23,075 nucleotides of DNA, from positions 1 to 23,075 of the forward strand of contig JAFGPZ010000266.1 of NCBI GenBank assembly GCA_016935935.1, given 5' to 3'. A model generated the notes under the pieces. The model was not told the origin of the DNA. It searched no databases and worked only from the letters and a program-made list of their open reading frames with translations. This stretch comes from Deltaproteobacteria bacterium (lineage in GTDB: Bacteria; Desulfobacterota; Syntrophia; Syntrophales; UBA2210). This document shows, piece after piece, positions 7,375 to 14,604 of this stretch (within the stretch, counting starts at the first letter, position 1; every line of letters starts with the position of its first letter). The position numbers and the translations under genes were made by a program.

Positions 7375-8835
7375 ATGTTAAGAAAACTATTTAATAAAGA
7401 TATTCTTATATTAGGCTTGATTTCTCTCGTATTTGCTTATGGGGTAAACGTAAAGGACATATACATTTCTATCGGTTGTATATTGTTGTTGCTGGCACTT
7501 AACGTTGTTTTCTCATTTAAAAAGATAAAAGAAAGAATTGTTTTTCTTATATTTCAAATTACCTTTTTCACATTTTTAATTGGACGCCTTTTAATCTATT
7601 ATCTATTCCCTGATTTGTTTATTTTTGCTTTTGTTTTTTCAGACTATATCATGATGCATATTCTCATGTCTCTTTTTCTCAGTTTGATATTTGTGCGTTT
7701 AGGATATGCTATTTCTGAAACAGCCAACTATAAAGGCAAAATAAAAGAGGTGGATTACCGAAGCAGATATAACATGTCAGTTAGAAAAATAGCTAGGATT
7801 TTGATGTATTTGACATTACTTCCCCGTCTAATAATTGTGGCTGAAAAAGCAATCCATGTGGGAAATCTTGGTTATGAGGCTTATTACACTGATTTTGCAA
7901 GCGATATCCCCTTTATAATTTTGAAACTAGGTTTTCTTTATGAACCTCTAACCTATCTGTTTTTAGCAACAATGCCGCCTAAAAAGGAATGCAAGTTACC
8001 ATTATTTATGTTTTTCCTTGTTGGATGCTTTTCGCTCAGTTATGGTCAACGCAATGGATTCATTCTGAACTCAATTTTTGTCCTTTTATATTTATTCATC
8101 AGAAATCAGATTTATTCTGGCGGGGTTGTGTGGTTTAAAAGAAGATACGCACTGCTGGTAATTGCTATGCTTCCTTTCCTCTTCACTTTTTTATTGGCCT
8201 TTGGTTCAATTCGCTCAGGAGAAGGGTTTCATTCTTCTTCGATGAGTAATAATACGCTTCTTTTCTTCTTCTCGCAGGGAAATAGTGCATCTCTTATTGG
8301 CTTAGCGCAAAAGTATAAAGATTCGATTCCCGAAAATAAGTTTTATTCGTTCGGCCCGGTTATATCTTTTTTAGAAGAAAACGCTATTGCTAAAGCTTTC
8401 TTTAATGTGCCGCAGTACCAAAAAATGTCCCCTGAGCAAGCATTAAATGGCCGTGCTTTTAGTTTTACCATAAGTTACTTACAAAATCCCGCATTTTATA
8501 TGCGCGGGGGTGCATTGGGCAGTTGTTATATTGCTGAATTATGGGTCGATTTCGGATATATCGGCGTTGCATTGGGAAGTCTTATTCTTGGAATATTAAT
8601 GGCGAAGTTTATACCTTATTGTAGATATAATATCTGGTTAACGACGATTGCCTTTTCAGGCGTTATGGCGATTATTTATGCGCCACGGGCCGAGTTTTCG
8701 GGGTTCATACACATTACGCTGAGCTTTGTAAACCTGCTTACCTTTGCTTTTATACATCTTCTAGGGAAAAATTCCCTAAGGCTTCCCCCCCAAATCTTGG
8801 AGATCAAGAATTCTAAGAAACTGCGAAGGACATGA
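7375..8835 (+). CDS. wzy: O-antigen/oligosaccharide repeat-unit polymerase (Wzy-like), polytopic membrane protein
   Basis: 486 residues with about a dozen predicted membrane segments and one long hydrophilic stretch at about 277-385 (from FGSIRSGEGF to the AELWVDFGYIG region), the arrangement of Wzy polymerases with a large periplasmic loop before the last helices. AELWVDFGYIGVALGSL resembles the conserved end of that loop in O-antigen polymerases. Wzy proteins are too divergent to name by motif, so the call rests on topology, length, and position in a locus with Wzx and several glycosyltransferases. The gene is clearly more AT-rich than the epimerase, WbpG or WbuB genes, common for wzy genes and suggestive of transfer. 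The stop overlaps the next start as ATGA. Confidence 0.78.
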   Translation: MLRKLFNKDILILGLISLVFAYGVNVKDIYISIGCILLLLALNVVFSFKKIKERIVFLIFQITFFTFLIGRLLIYYLFPDLFIFAFVFSDYIMMHILMSLFLSLIFVRLGYAISETANYKGKIKEVDYRSRYNMSVRKIARILMYLTLLPRLIIVAEKAIHVGNLGYEAYYTDFASDIPFIILKLGFLYEPLTYLFLATMPPKKECKLPLFMFFLVGCFSLSYGQRNGFILNSIFVLLYLFIRNQIYSGGVVWFKRRYALLVIAMLPFLFTFLLAFGSIRSGEGFHSSSMSNNTLLFFFSQGNSASLIGLAQKYKDSIPENKFYSFGPVISFLEENAIAKAFFNVPQYQKMSPEQALNGRAFSFTISYLQNPAFYMRGGALGSCYIAELWVDFGYIGVALGSLILGILMAKFIPYCRYNIWLTTIAFSGVMAIIYAPRAEFSGFIHITLSFVNLLTFAFIHLLGKNSLRLPPQILEIKNSKKLRRT

Positions 8836-9917
8836 AACAACTATTGTTTGTCTGCAAAGGCTTGCTGGATAAGGCTGTCCCGATTATCAGTATTGCCCAG
8901 GCTTTTTGCGCAGAGGGCCACCGCGTTGAAGTGGTGTGCAGCAATATCAGCGATGCGTTGAAAAAAGATCTGACGGGGGCGGGTCTAATAATTTTGTCGC
9001 TCGACCTGGATGCCCCGGATAATGGTAATCGAATAGGGGGCGTTTTTGAGAAACTGCATCACTGGGCCATGTTTAGATGGAGAACAAAAAGAATTCTTGC
9101 CCAGAAGACCCCCGATTTGCTTTATCTGGCTACTGCGGATACCGCCATTGCGTTGCGAGGCCTTGTTTCCCATTTCAAATATGTGCTTCATCTACGGGAA
9201 CTGTACGACGAGCAACCTCATTACATGAAATTATTGCGAAAACCGGCGCAGCAAGCCCATCGCGTGGTAGTACCCGAAGAAAACAGGGCATACTTATACT
9301 ATAAGTTTCTTAATTTAAGGGAAGTTCCCACAGTCATCCCCAACAAACCTTTTTATCATCCGCGGCAGCAGAAAATGAACATCGCTTTTTTGGATCCTGA
9401 GCTTCAATCACGCATCGCCGGCAAAAAAAACATTTTATATCAGGGGCCGATCCATCCCGAAAGGAATCTGGGCAAGCTGATTAGAGTCTCCACGATACTT
9501 GAAGATTATAATGTGATATTAATGGGGCAAGATTTTGGATTGATCGATTTATACCGCAAAACGAATCTCGCCATAATTCATATTCCGTTTGTCCGGCCAC
9601 CGCTTCATCTGAATATAACCAGCTGGGCACACATCGGCGTTATTACTTACGACTTTCGCAGTTTAAATACTATTTACTGCGCGCCCAATAAAAGTTGGGA
9701 ATTTGCCGGTTTTAGGATTCCTGTGCTGGGCAATCGAAATCCAGGCCTGGTTTATACAGTCGGAGCCGCCAAGGCCGGTGTCATTGTGGATTTTGAAGAT
9801 GAAAAGAGTATTCTCGACGGGATTCGCTATATTGAGAATAATTATGCGCGAATTCAGGATCATGCAGATGCATTTTATAACGGTGTTGACACGAGTAGAA
9901 TTAGTCAATTAATATAA
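8832..9917 (+). CDS. Glycosyltransferase, GT-B fold (GT4-like)
   Basis: 361 residues. The start MKQLLFVCKGLLDKAVPIISIAQAF fits a GT-B N-terminal Rossmann half, followed by LLYLATADTAIAL and HLRELYDEQPHY. The C-terminal half has ILYQGPIHPERNL (a 'G.....RNL' donor-domain start seen in GT4 relatives), VILMGQDFG, and a PNKSWEFAGFRIPVLGN block corresponding to the 'PNK..EYma.g.PVi' donor-site region. It should add one sugar of the repeat unit. ATG 8832 overlaps the preceding TGA (ATGA) with GAAGGA just upstream, so translation is coupled. Sequence conservation to well-known GT4 enzymes is limited and donor specificity is unknown. Confidence 0.75.
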   Translation: MKQLLFVCKGLLDKAVPIISIAQAFCAEGHRVEVVCSNISDALKKDLTGAGLIILSLDLDAPDNGNRIGGVFEKLHHWAMFRWRTKRILAQKTPDLLYLATADTAIALRGLVSHFKYVLHLRELYDEQPHYMKLLRKPAQQAHRVVVPEENRAYLYYKFLNLREVPTVIPNKPFYHPRQQKMNIAFLDPELQSRIAGKKNILYQGPIHPERNLGKLIRVSTILEDYNVILMGQDFGLIDLYRKTNLAIIHIPFVRPPLHLNITSWAHIGVITYDFRSLNTIYCAPNKSWEFAGFRIPVLGNRNPGLVYTVGAAKAGVIVDFEDEKSILDGIRYIENNYARIQDHADAFYNGVDTSRISQLI

Positions 9918-9936
9918 GAGCCGGCAGAAAACAAAT

Positions 9937-10473
9937 ATGAGACACAAATTGAAACGTTTGTGCTTTTATACTTTGAAACTGTTCGTTTATTTCATTTCCT
10001 ACTTTGATCATCGCATATACATGAAATTCTATATACCATTGTTAAAGTGGATGGGCATGCGAATAAACGGCGTTCCGCGATACATTGGCAAAGATGTTAA
10101 GTTTGATGAATTTAAAAACGTTACTCTAGGCGACAGGGTCGTCATTTCAAATGAGTGTTTCTTTCTGGTTCATGACTACTCTGTTACAACGGCGCTAATA
10201 GCTATTGGCCAACAGCCAAAAACAGACGTTCAGTTGGAAAGGAACATTGTGCTAGGCAATAATGTATTTGTCGGAAAGAGATCGATCGTCATGCCCAATA
10301 CAGTGATAGGAAACGACGTCATCATCGGCGCGGGAAGCGTGGTCAGAGGGATCATTCCGGACAACTCGGTAGTCATCGGAAATCCGTGTCAGATTATCGG
10401 TAGTACCACAGAGCAAGGATACAAGTGGAAGAAATATTTGTCGACGGACATAGTTAAGCACGACAAATATTAG
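9937..10473 (+). CDS. Hexapeptide-repeat acyltransferase (LbH, WbbJ/maltose acetyltransferase-like)
   Basis: 178 residues. A hydrophobic, aromatic N-terminal stretch (about 8-40) is followed by hexapeptide turns: RYIGKDVKF, VTLGDRVVIS, IVLGNNVFVGKRSIVMPNTVIGNDVIIGAGSVV, ending with VVIGNPCQIIG, the usual last strand before the C-terminal tail. FFLVHDYS lies where many sugar O-acetyltransferases have their catalytic His. It likely O-acetylates a sugar in the repeat unit. It is flanked by two glycosyltransferases with short intergenic gaps (19 and 15 nt), consistent with one transcript. This is the second LbH transferase of the locus and is not closely similar to the one at 6763. Confidence 0.8.
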   Translation: MRHKLKRLCFYTLKLFVYFISYFDHRIYMKFYIPLLKWMGMRINGVPRYIGKDVKFDEFKNVTLGDRVVISNECFFLVHDYSVTTALIAIGQQPKTDVQLERNIVLGNNVFVGKRSIVMPNTVIGNDVIIGAGSVVRGIIPDNSVVIGNPCQIIGSTTEQGYKWKKYLSTDIVKHDKY

Positions 10474-10488
10474 TGTGTAGACATAATA

Positions 10489-11619
10489 ATGGCAAACATT
10501 TTCTTAAACGGCCTTAAATCAAAAACTGGGGGCGGTAAGAGTATCCTCAATAATTATTTGGGCTTGCTTCACGAAAGTAAATCTAAGGATAGATATTTTA
10601 TCTTAACGCCAAACAAGAATGAATATGAAAAATATTCATCTGATTTTATCGAAATTATAGATATTGACAATTTGTACAAGAAGCAACTTCTCTTCCCGTT
10701 TGTAAATCACTTTGTACTGCCAAAATTATTGAAACAACTGAAGATTGATGCACTCTTCAACATCGGTGACATCGTCATACCGACCAAACTCCCCCAAGTA
10801 TATTTATTTGACTGGCCGTATGCTGCATATCCTGAAAGCATAGTCTGGAAAAGAATGGATATGCAGAGTTATCTAAACCGAATGATAAAAATGTATTTTT
10901 TCAAGAAGTATATCAGAGAAGCCACGACGGTGATTGCTCAGACAAGAACCATGAAGGAAAAACTTCAGTCGCTCTATGATCTAAAGAATATCGAGATAAT
11001 CCCCAATGCCGTTTCGCTGGAAAACGTTGGGGGTGGAGAGCCATTTGATTTCAATTTGCCGATGGAAAAAACAAAGCTTCTCTACCTTACATATTACTAC
11101 TCCCACAAAAACATAGAAGTATTTCTACCTCTCGCAAAAAAAATAAAGGCACTGAATTTGCCGTATTGTATAGTTGTTACTATTGCACCTGAGCAACATA
11201 AAAGAGCAAAGACATTTCTTAATACTGTGAAGAAGGAAAGCTTGGATGAGACGATTGTGAACGTTGGGCCGGTTGCCATGATGCGCGTCCCGTCACTATA
11301 TGCTCAAACAGACGCATTGTTGATGCCGACACTCTTAGAGTCTTTTTCTGGAACTTATGTAGAGGCGATGTTTCATCAGAAGATTATCCTGACATCCGAT
11401 CTTGATTTTGCGAAGGATGTGTGCGGCGGGGCAGCGCTCTATTTCGATCCTGTAAATAGTGATTCCATATTAGATACGGTCAATGTGGCCTTTGATGGCG
11501 ATGCGATGAGGAAAAGCAAGATAGATGAGGGAAAGAATAGACTGAGTCAGATGCTTACGTGGAAGCAGGCTTTTGACAAATATCAAAATCTATTGGAAAA
11601 GGCAGTAGCGGATATCTGA
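10489..11619 (+). CDS. Glycosyltransferase family 4
   Basis: 376 residues. MANIFLNGLKSKTGGGKSIL opens the acceptor half with the glycine-rich loop common to GT4 enzymes; IEIIPNAVSLENV marks the hinge (about residue 165-175). The donor half has LLYLTYYYSHKNIEVFLPL, VNVGPV, and LLMPTLLESFSGTYVEAMFHQKIILTSD split over the donor site, where ESFSGTYVEAM is the E-x7-E motif and SDLDFAKDVCGGAALYFDP the typical closing segment. The product should transfer a hexose or deoxysugar to the lipid-linked intermediate. The gene is AT-rich like wzy and unlike the WbpG gene after it. It ends 11 nt before the WbpG start. Confidence 0.85.
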   Translation: MANIFLNGLKSKTGGGKSILNNYLGLLHESKSKDRYFILTPNKNEYEKYSSDFIEIIDIDNLYKKQLLFPFVNHFVLPKLLKQLKIDALFNIGDIVIPTKLPQVYLFDWPYAAYPESIVWKRMDMQSYLNRMIKMYFFKKYIREATTVIAQTRTMKEKLQSLYDLKNIEIIPNAVSLENVGGGEPFDFNLPMEKTKLLYLTYYYSHKNIEVFLPLAKKIKALNLPYCIVVTIAPEQHKRAKTFLNTVKKESLDETIVNVGPVAMMRVPSLYAQTDALLMPTLLESFSGTYVEAMFHQKIILTSDLDFAKDVCGGAALYFDPVNSDSILDTVNVAFDGDAMRKSKIDEGKNRLSQMLTWKQAFDKYQNLLEKAVADI

Positions 11620-11630
11620 GGTACGGTTTC

Positions 11631-12770
11631 GTGAACGATCATAAGTATCAGATTTGTGCCAACTGCGTCATGGACACGTCTGATGCGCAAATCACATTCG
11701 ATGCGAATGGGGTCTGCGATCATTGCAATACGTTTTATAAGAAGATCCTCCCCAACTGGCATACGGATGAAAGAGGGCGGAAGACTCTCGAGAATATATC
11801 AGAAAAAATAAAAAAAGCAGGGACGGGCAAAGATTTCGACTGCATCATTGGGCTGAGCGGGGGGAGCGATAGCTCATATGCGACCTATATTGCTAAGGAG
11901 AAACTGGGACTGCTTCCTTTGGTATTTCATGTGGATACAGGATGGAATTCACAAGAGTCAGTGAACAACATCGAGCAATTGGTCAACAAATTGGGTTTGG
12001 ATTTGTTTACGGAGGTTATTGATTGGGAGGAAATGCGGGATCTCCAGTTGGCATTCTTAAAGTCGGGGGTCCCGCACATCGATACGCCGCAGGATCATGC
12101 GATTTTCGCAGGGATGTATAAATTCGCCCGCAAGTACGATGTAAAGTATATTCTGACCGGCGCCAATTACGCGACTGAATGCATCAGGAATCCGGTGGAC
12201 TGGATGTATTACCAGTCCGACTCCACCCAACTTCGGGATATTCACAGACGGTTTGGCGCACAGCCGCTCATTAGCTTTCCCACTACGAGCATTCTCTGGC
12301 ACAAGATATACCTTCCCTATATCAAAGGTATAAAAGTGATCCATCCACTGAACTTCATCCCATACCACAAGAAGAACGCTATGACAATGCTGCGTGATAA
12401 GCTTGGCTGGCAGCTATATCCCCAAAAACATTTTGAATCCCGTTTCACGACGTTTTATGAGGGGTTCTGGTTATACAGGAAATTTGGCTACGATACTAGA
12501 CGCGTTCAGTTTTCCAGCTTGATTCTAACCGGACAAATGTCGCGGGATGAAGCCATCGGAGCGCTGAAGTCTCCACCGCTGAATGATGATACTGCAGCCC
12601 GCGAGTTCGACTTTGTCGCTACCAAACTTGGGATTTCGCGCGAAGAACTTCAGTCTTATTTTGACGCGCCAAAGCGTAGTTATAAAGATTACCGCTCCCA
12701 GGTATGGCTGTATCGGATGGGAACATGGGCTTCCAGGCTTCTTGGCCTCGAACGTGGAGGCAAGCGGTGA
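11631..12770 (+). CDS. wbpG: N-acetyl sugar amidotransferase (WbpG/PseA family)
   Basis: 379 residues. The N-terminus has a zinc-finger-like pair Cys9/Cys12 and Cys29/Cys32 (CANC, CDHC), then the ATP-pyrophosphatase loop SGGSDS at residues 76-81. YILTGANYATECIRNP and HPLNFIPYHKKNAM are typical of the WbpG/PseA family, which converts an acetamido group of a nucleotide sugar to acetamidino using ammonia supplied by HisH/HisF2. It starts with GTG at 11631 after GAGG at 11618-11621. The stop overlaps the hisH start (GTGA), and the three genes form the standard WbpG-HisH-HisF cassette. The sugar substrate is unknown: enzymes for ManNAc3NAcA, pseudaminic or legionaminic acid synthesis are not in the window. 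Confidence 0.92.
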   Translation: MNDHKYQICANCVMDTSDAQITFDANGVCDHCNTFYKKILPNWHTDERGRKTLENISEKIKKAGTGKDFDCIIGLSGGSDSSYATYIAKEKLGLLPLVFHVDTGWNSQESVNNIEQLVNKLGLDLFTEVIDWEEMRDLQLAFLKSGVPHIDTPQDHAIFAGMYKFARKYDVKYILTGANYATECIRNPVDWMYYQSDSTQLRDIHRRFGAQPLISFPTTSILWHKIYLPYIKGIKVIHPLNFIPYHKKNAMTMLRDKLGWQLYPQKHFESRFTTFYEGFWLYRKFGYDTRRVQFSSLILTGQMSRDEAIGALKSPPLNDDTAAREFDFVATKLGISREELQSYFDAPKRSYKDYRSQVWLYRMGTWASRLLGLERGGKR

Positions 12771-13381
12771 TCACGATTGTCTCCTATGGCCTGGGCAATG
12801 TACGTGCGTTTGCCAACAGTTTCGAAAGGATGCATGTATCGGTAAACATCGCAACTTCGGCTCATGAGTTAAGGGATTCTACTCACCTAATTCTACCAGG
12901 TGTGGGTTCTTTCGACTGGGCGGTGCAGCTTTTGACAGCCTCAGGCCTGCGCGAGCCATTGAATGAACTGGTGTTAGAAAAGAAACGACTAGTCCTTGGG
13001 GTATGTGTTGGCATGCAAATGATGGCTCTAAGCAGTGAAGAAGGGGCTCTACCTGGCTTAGGTTGGATTGATGCGCAGGTCAAAAAATTCAGTCAAACTA
13101 CTCTCCCTAAGAGAATTTATCTTCCCCACATGGGTTGGAATGACGTTATACCGAAGCAGAGCGAATGCCTATTTCATGGTCTGGAATCGGGGGCCCGATT
13201 TTATTTTCTACATTCCTACTATGTCACCCCTCGCAAAAAAGATGATGTGCTGGCAATCACGGATTATAACGGTTCCTTTGCTTCCAGCGTCCGTTGCGGC
13301 AACATCTTTGGCGTGCAGTTCCACCCAGAGAAAAGCCATCAGTGGGGCATTCAACTTCTGAAGAATTTCGCCGAACTCTGA
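12767..13381 (+). CDS. hisH: HisH-type glutamine amidotransferase subunit (sugar amidation)
   Basis: 204 residues, class I glutaminase. Cys80 in GVCVGMQMM is the nucleophile, and His186 with Glu188 in VQFHPEKS complete the triad; YGLGNVRAF and LPGVGSF at the front are HisH signatures. I choose GTG 12767, which overlaps the stop of wbpG (GTGA) and has GGAGG at 12756-12760 six bases upstream; the residues IVSYGLGN then fall at the normal HisH position. The frame stays open upstream, but those codons lie within wbpG. It should release ammonia from glutamine and pass it through the HisF2 barrel to WbpG. It is the surface-glycan paralogue (HisH2 type) rather than the histidine biosynthesis enzyme, judged by its neighbours. 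Confidence 0.9.
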   Translation: MITIVSYGLGNVRAFANSFERMHVSVNIATSAHELRDSTHLILPGVGSFDWAVQLLTASGLREPLNELVLEKKRLVLGVCVGMQMMALSSEEGALPGLGWIDAQVKKFSQTTLPKRIYLPHMGWNDVIPKQSECLFHGLESGARFYFLHSYYVTPRKKDDVLAITDYNGSFASSVRCGNIFGVQFHPEKSHQWGIQLLKNFAEL

Positions 13382-13383
13382 CC

Positions 13384-14166
13384 ATGTTGCGTCCGAGAAT
13401 CATTCCTTGTCTGCTGGTCAAGAACGGCGGTTTGGTCAAAACCGTCCAGTTCGCCAATCCCAAATACGTGGGCGATCCCATCAACGCCGTCCGGATCTTC
13501 AACGAAAAGGAGGTTGATGAGCTGATCGTCTTGGACATCGACGCCACCGCGCAGAGTCGAGAGCCTAATTACAATCTGATTAAAAAACTTGCGGCCGAAT
13601 GCCGGATGCCTCTTTGTTACGGCGGCGGTGTCAAAACGGTAGATCAGATAGAGAAGATTATTACTATGGGTGTGGAGAAGGTCGCCATAAGTTCGGCGGC
13701 GATTCAGACGCCCGAATTGATTTCCCATGCAGTCGCGCGGGTGGGTAGCCAAAGCATCGTGCTAGTTACGGATGTCAGGAAGAATGGCGTTGTTGATCAT
13801 TATGAGGTCTGTACCCACAACGGCACTCAGGTGACGGGACTGAACCCAGTGGAGTTTGCCCAAAAAGCGGAGAGGCTTGGGGCTGGCGAAGTGGTAGTCA
13901 ACGCCATCAACCATGATGGCGTCATGAAGGGCTACGATCTGGATCTCGTTGCCGAGGTGCGCGACGCTATCAGTTTGCCAATTACAGTACTTGGCGGGGC
14001 GGGGTCTCTGAGGGATATTGCGGCGTTGATCCGTGCTTTCGGGACCATCGGCGCTGCAGCAGGCAGTTTGTTCGTCTTCAAAGGCAAGTACAGAGCTGTA
14101 TTGATCAATTACCCGAGCCGCACTGAGAAAGATAAGCTTACGATGGATAGCCTTAGGGCTGCATGA
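13384..14166 (+). CDS. hisF2: HisF2/AglZ-type barrel protein for sugar amidation
   Basis: 260-residue (beta/alpha)8 barrel of the HisF family, starting at ATG 13384 two bases after the hisH stop. True imidazole-glycerol-phosphate synthase cyclases need Asp11 and Asp130 (Thermotoga numbering). Here the numbering coincides: Asp130 is present in LVTDVRK, but position 11 is Leu (IPCLLVKNG). GLVKTVQF and PKYVGDPINAVRIFNEKE are the pattern of HisF2/AglZ acetamidino-modification proteins. It therefore probably does not cyclise the histidine precursor but serves as the ammonia channel between HisH and WbpG. It is followed after the stop by a truncated asparagine synthase. Confidence 0.9.
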   Translation: MLRPRIIPCLLVKNGGLVKTVQFANPKYVGDPINAVRIFNEKEVDELIVLDIDATAQSREPNYNLIKKLAAECRMPLCYGGGVKTVDQIEKIITMGVEKVAISSAAIQTPELISHAVARVGSQSIVLVTDVRKNGVVDHYEVCTHNGTQVTGLNPVEFAQKAERLGAGEVVVNAINHDGVMKGYDLDLVAEVRDAISLPITVLGGAGSLRDIAALIRAFGTIGAAAGSLFVFKGKYRAVLINYPSRTEKDKLTMDSLRAA

Positions 14167-14177
14167 AAAAATTTTAA

Positions 14178-14561
14178 ATCAGGTCGTCCAAAACATCTAT
14201 CTGGAACTATGGTTTGCGAAAAGCTTACACCTCCGAGGTGGAGGATAAAACAAAAAAGATTCTTCGTGATGTTGCAAAAGGAATCGTACCTGATAAAATC
14301 ATCCATCGCCCTAAGGCTGGGTTTGGAGCCCCATACCGGAAGTGGTTGAGATATGATCTGAATGAGATGTGGGATGAATTGACTTCGGAAGCTTCGGTTC
14401 GTAAACGGGGGTGGTTTGATCATAAAGCCCTTCAAGAGGCTCGGACGCGAAGCCAGGCCGGAAGAGACGATCTCTATATGCTCCAGTGGGCGATCCTTAC
14501 AATTGAACTCTGGGCAAGACAATTCATAGACCGAAATCCAGCAATGGATTTGATGTGTTGA
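14178..14561 (+). pseudogene. Truncated asparagine synthase (asnB) C-terminal stump
   Basis: The frame is open from after a TAA at 14175-14177 to TGA at 14559-14561. It encodes the end of an AsnB protein: LRDVAKGIVPDKIIHRPKAG then FGAP, a WLRYDL block, RGWFDH and, near the end, AILTIELWARQF. In complete AsnB proteins (about 600-650 residues) this is only the last ~120 residues; the glutaminase domain and the PP-loop are absent. There is no ATG near the front; a TTG at 14214 could give a 115-residue peptide without catalytic parts. The conserved text begins about 15 codons into the open frame, so the break lies between the hisF2 stop and about 14220. I call it a deletion remnant. Confidence 0.82.
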
Positions 14562-14602
14562 GTTTAAAGTTTAACACTTAAAACTTAAAATTTAGAGTTT
14601 CA
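14561..14602. repeat. 7-nt tandem repeat, six units
   Basis: The sequence between the asnB stump and the next gene divides exactly into six 7-mers at 14561-14602: two perfect AGTTTAA units, then CACTTAA, AACTTAA, AATTTAG and AGTTTCA. It is extremely AT-rich and fills the entire spacer up to three bases before ATG 14605, so it also forms the untranslated leader of the bi-domain oxidoreductase; no Shine-Dalgarno sequence is seen there, apart from a weak AGAG at 14594-14597. Confidence 0.8.
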
Positions 14603-14604
14603 TT

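Noticed and set aside
12704..12766. Long N-terminal extension of HisH
   Set aside because: The upstream open codons are inside wbpG in another frame; GTG 12767 has GGAGG before it and gives the standard HisH start.
13294..13383. Longer HisF beginning inside hisH
   Set aside because: Canonical HisF residues start at ATG 13384; numbering of position 11 and Asp130 then agrees exactly with the Thermotoga enzyme.
12767..14166. Histidine biosynthesis operon
   Set aside because: Only hisH and hisF are present, they are coupled to wbpG, and HisF lacks Asp11.
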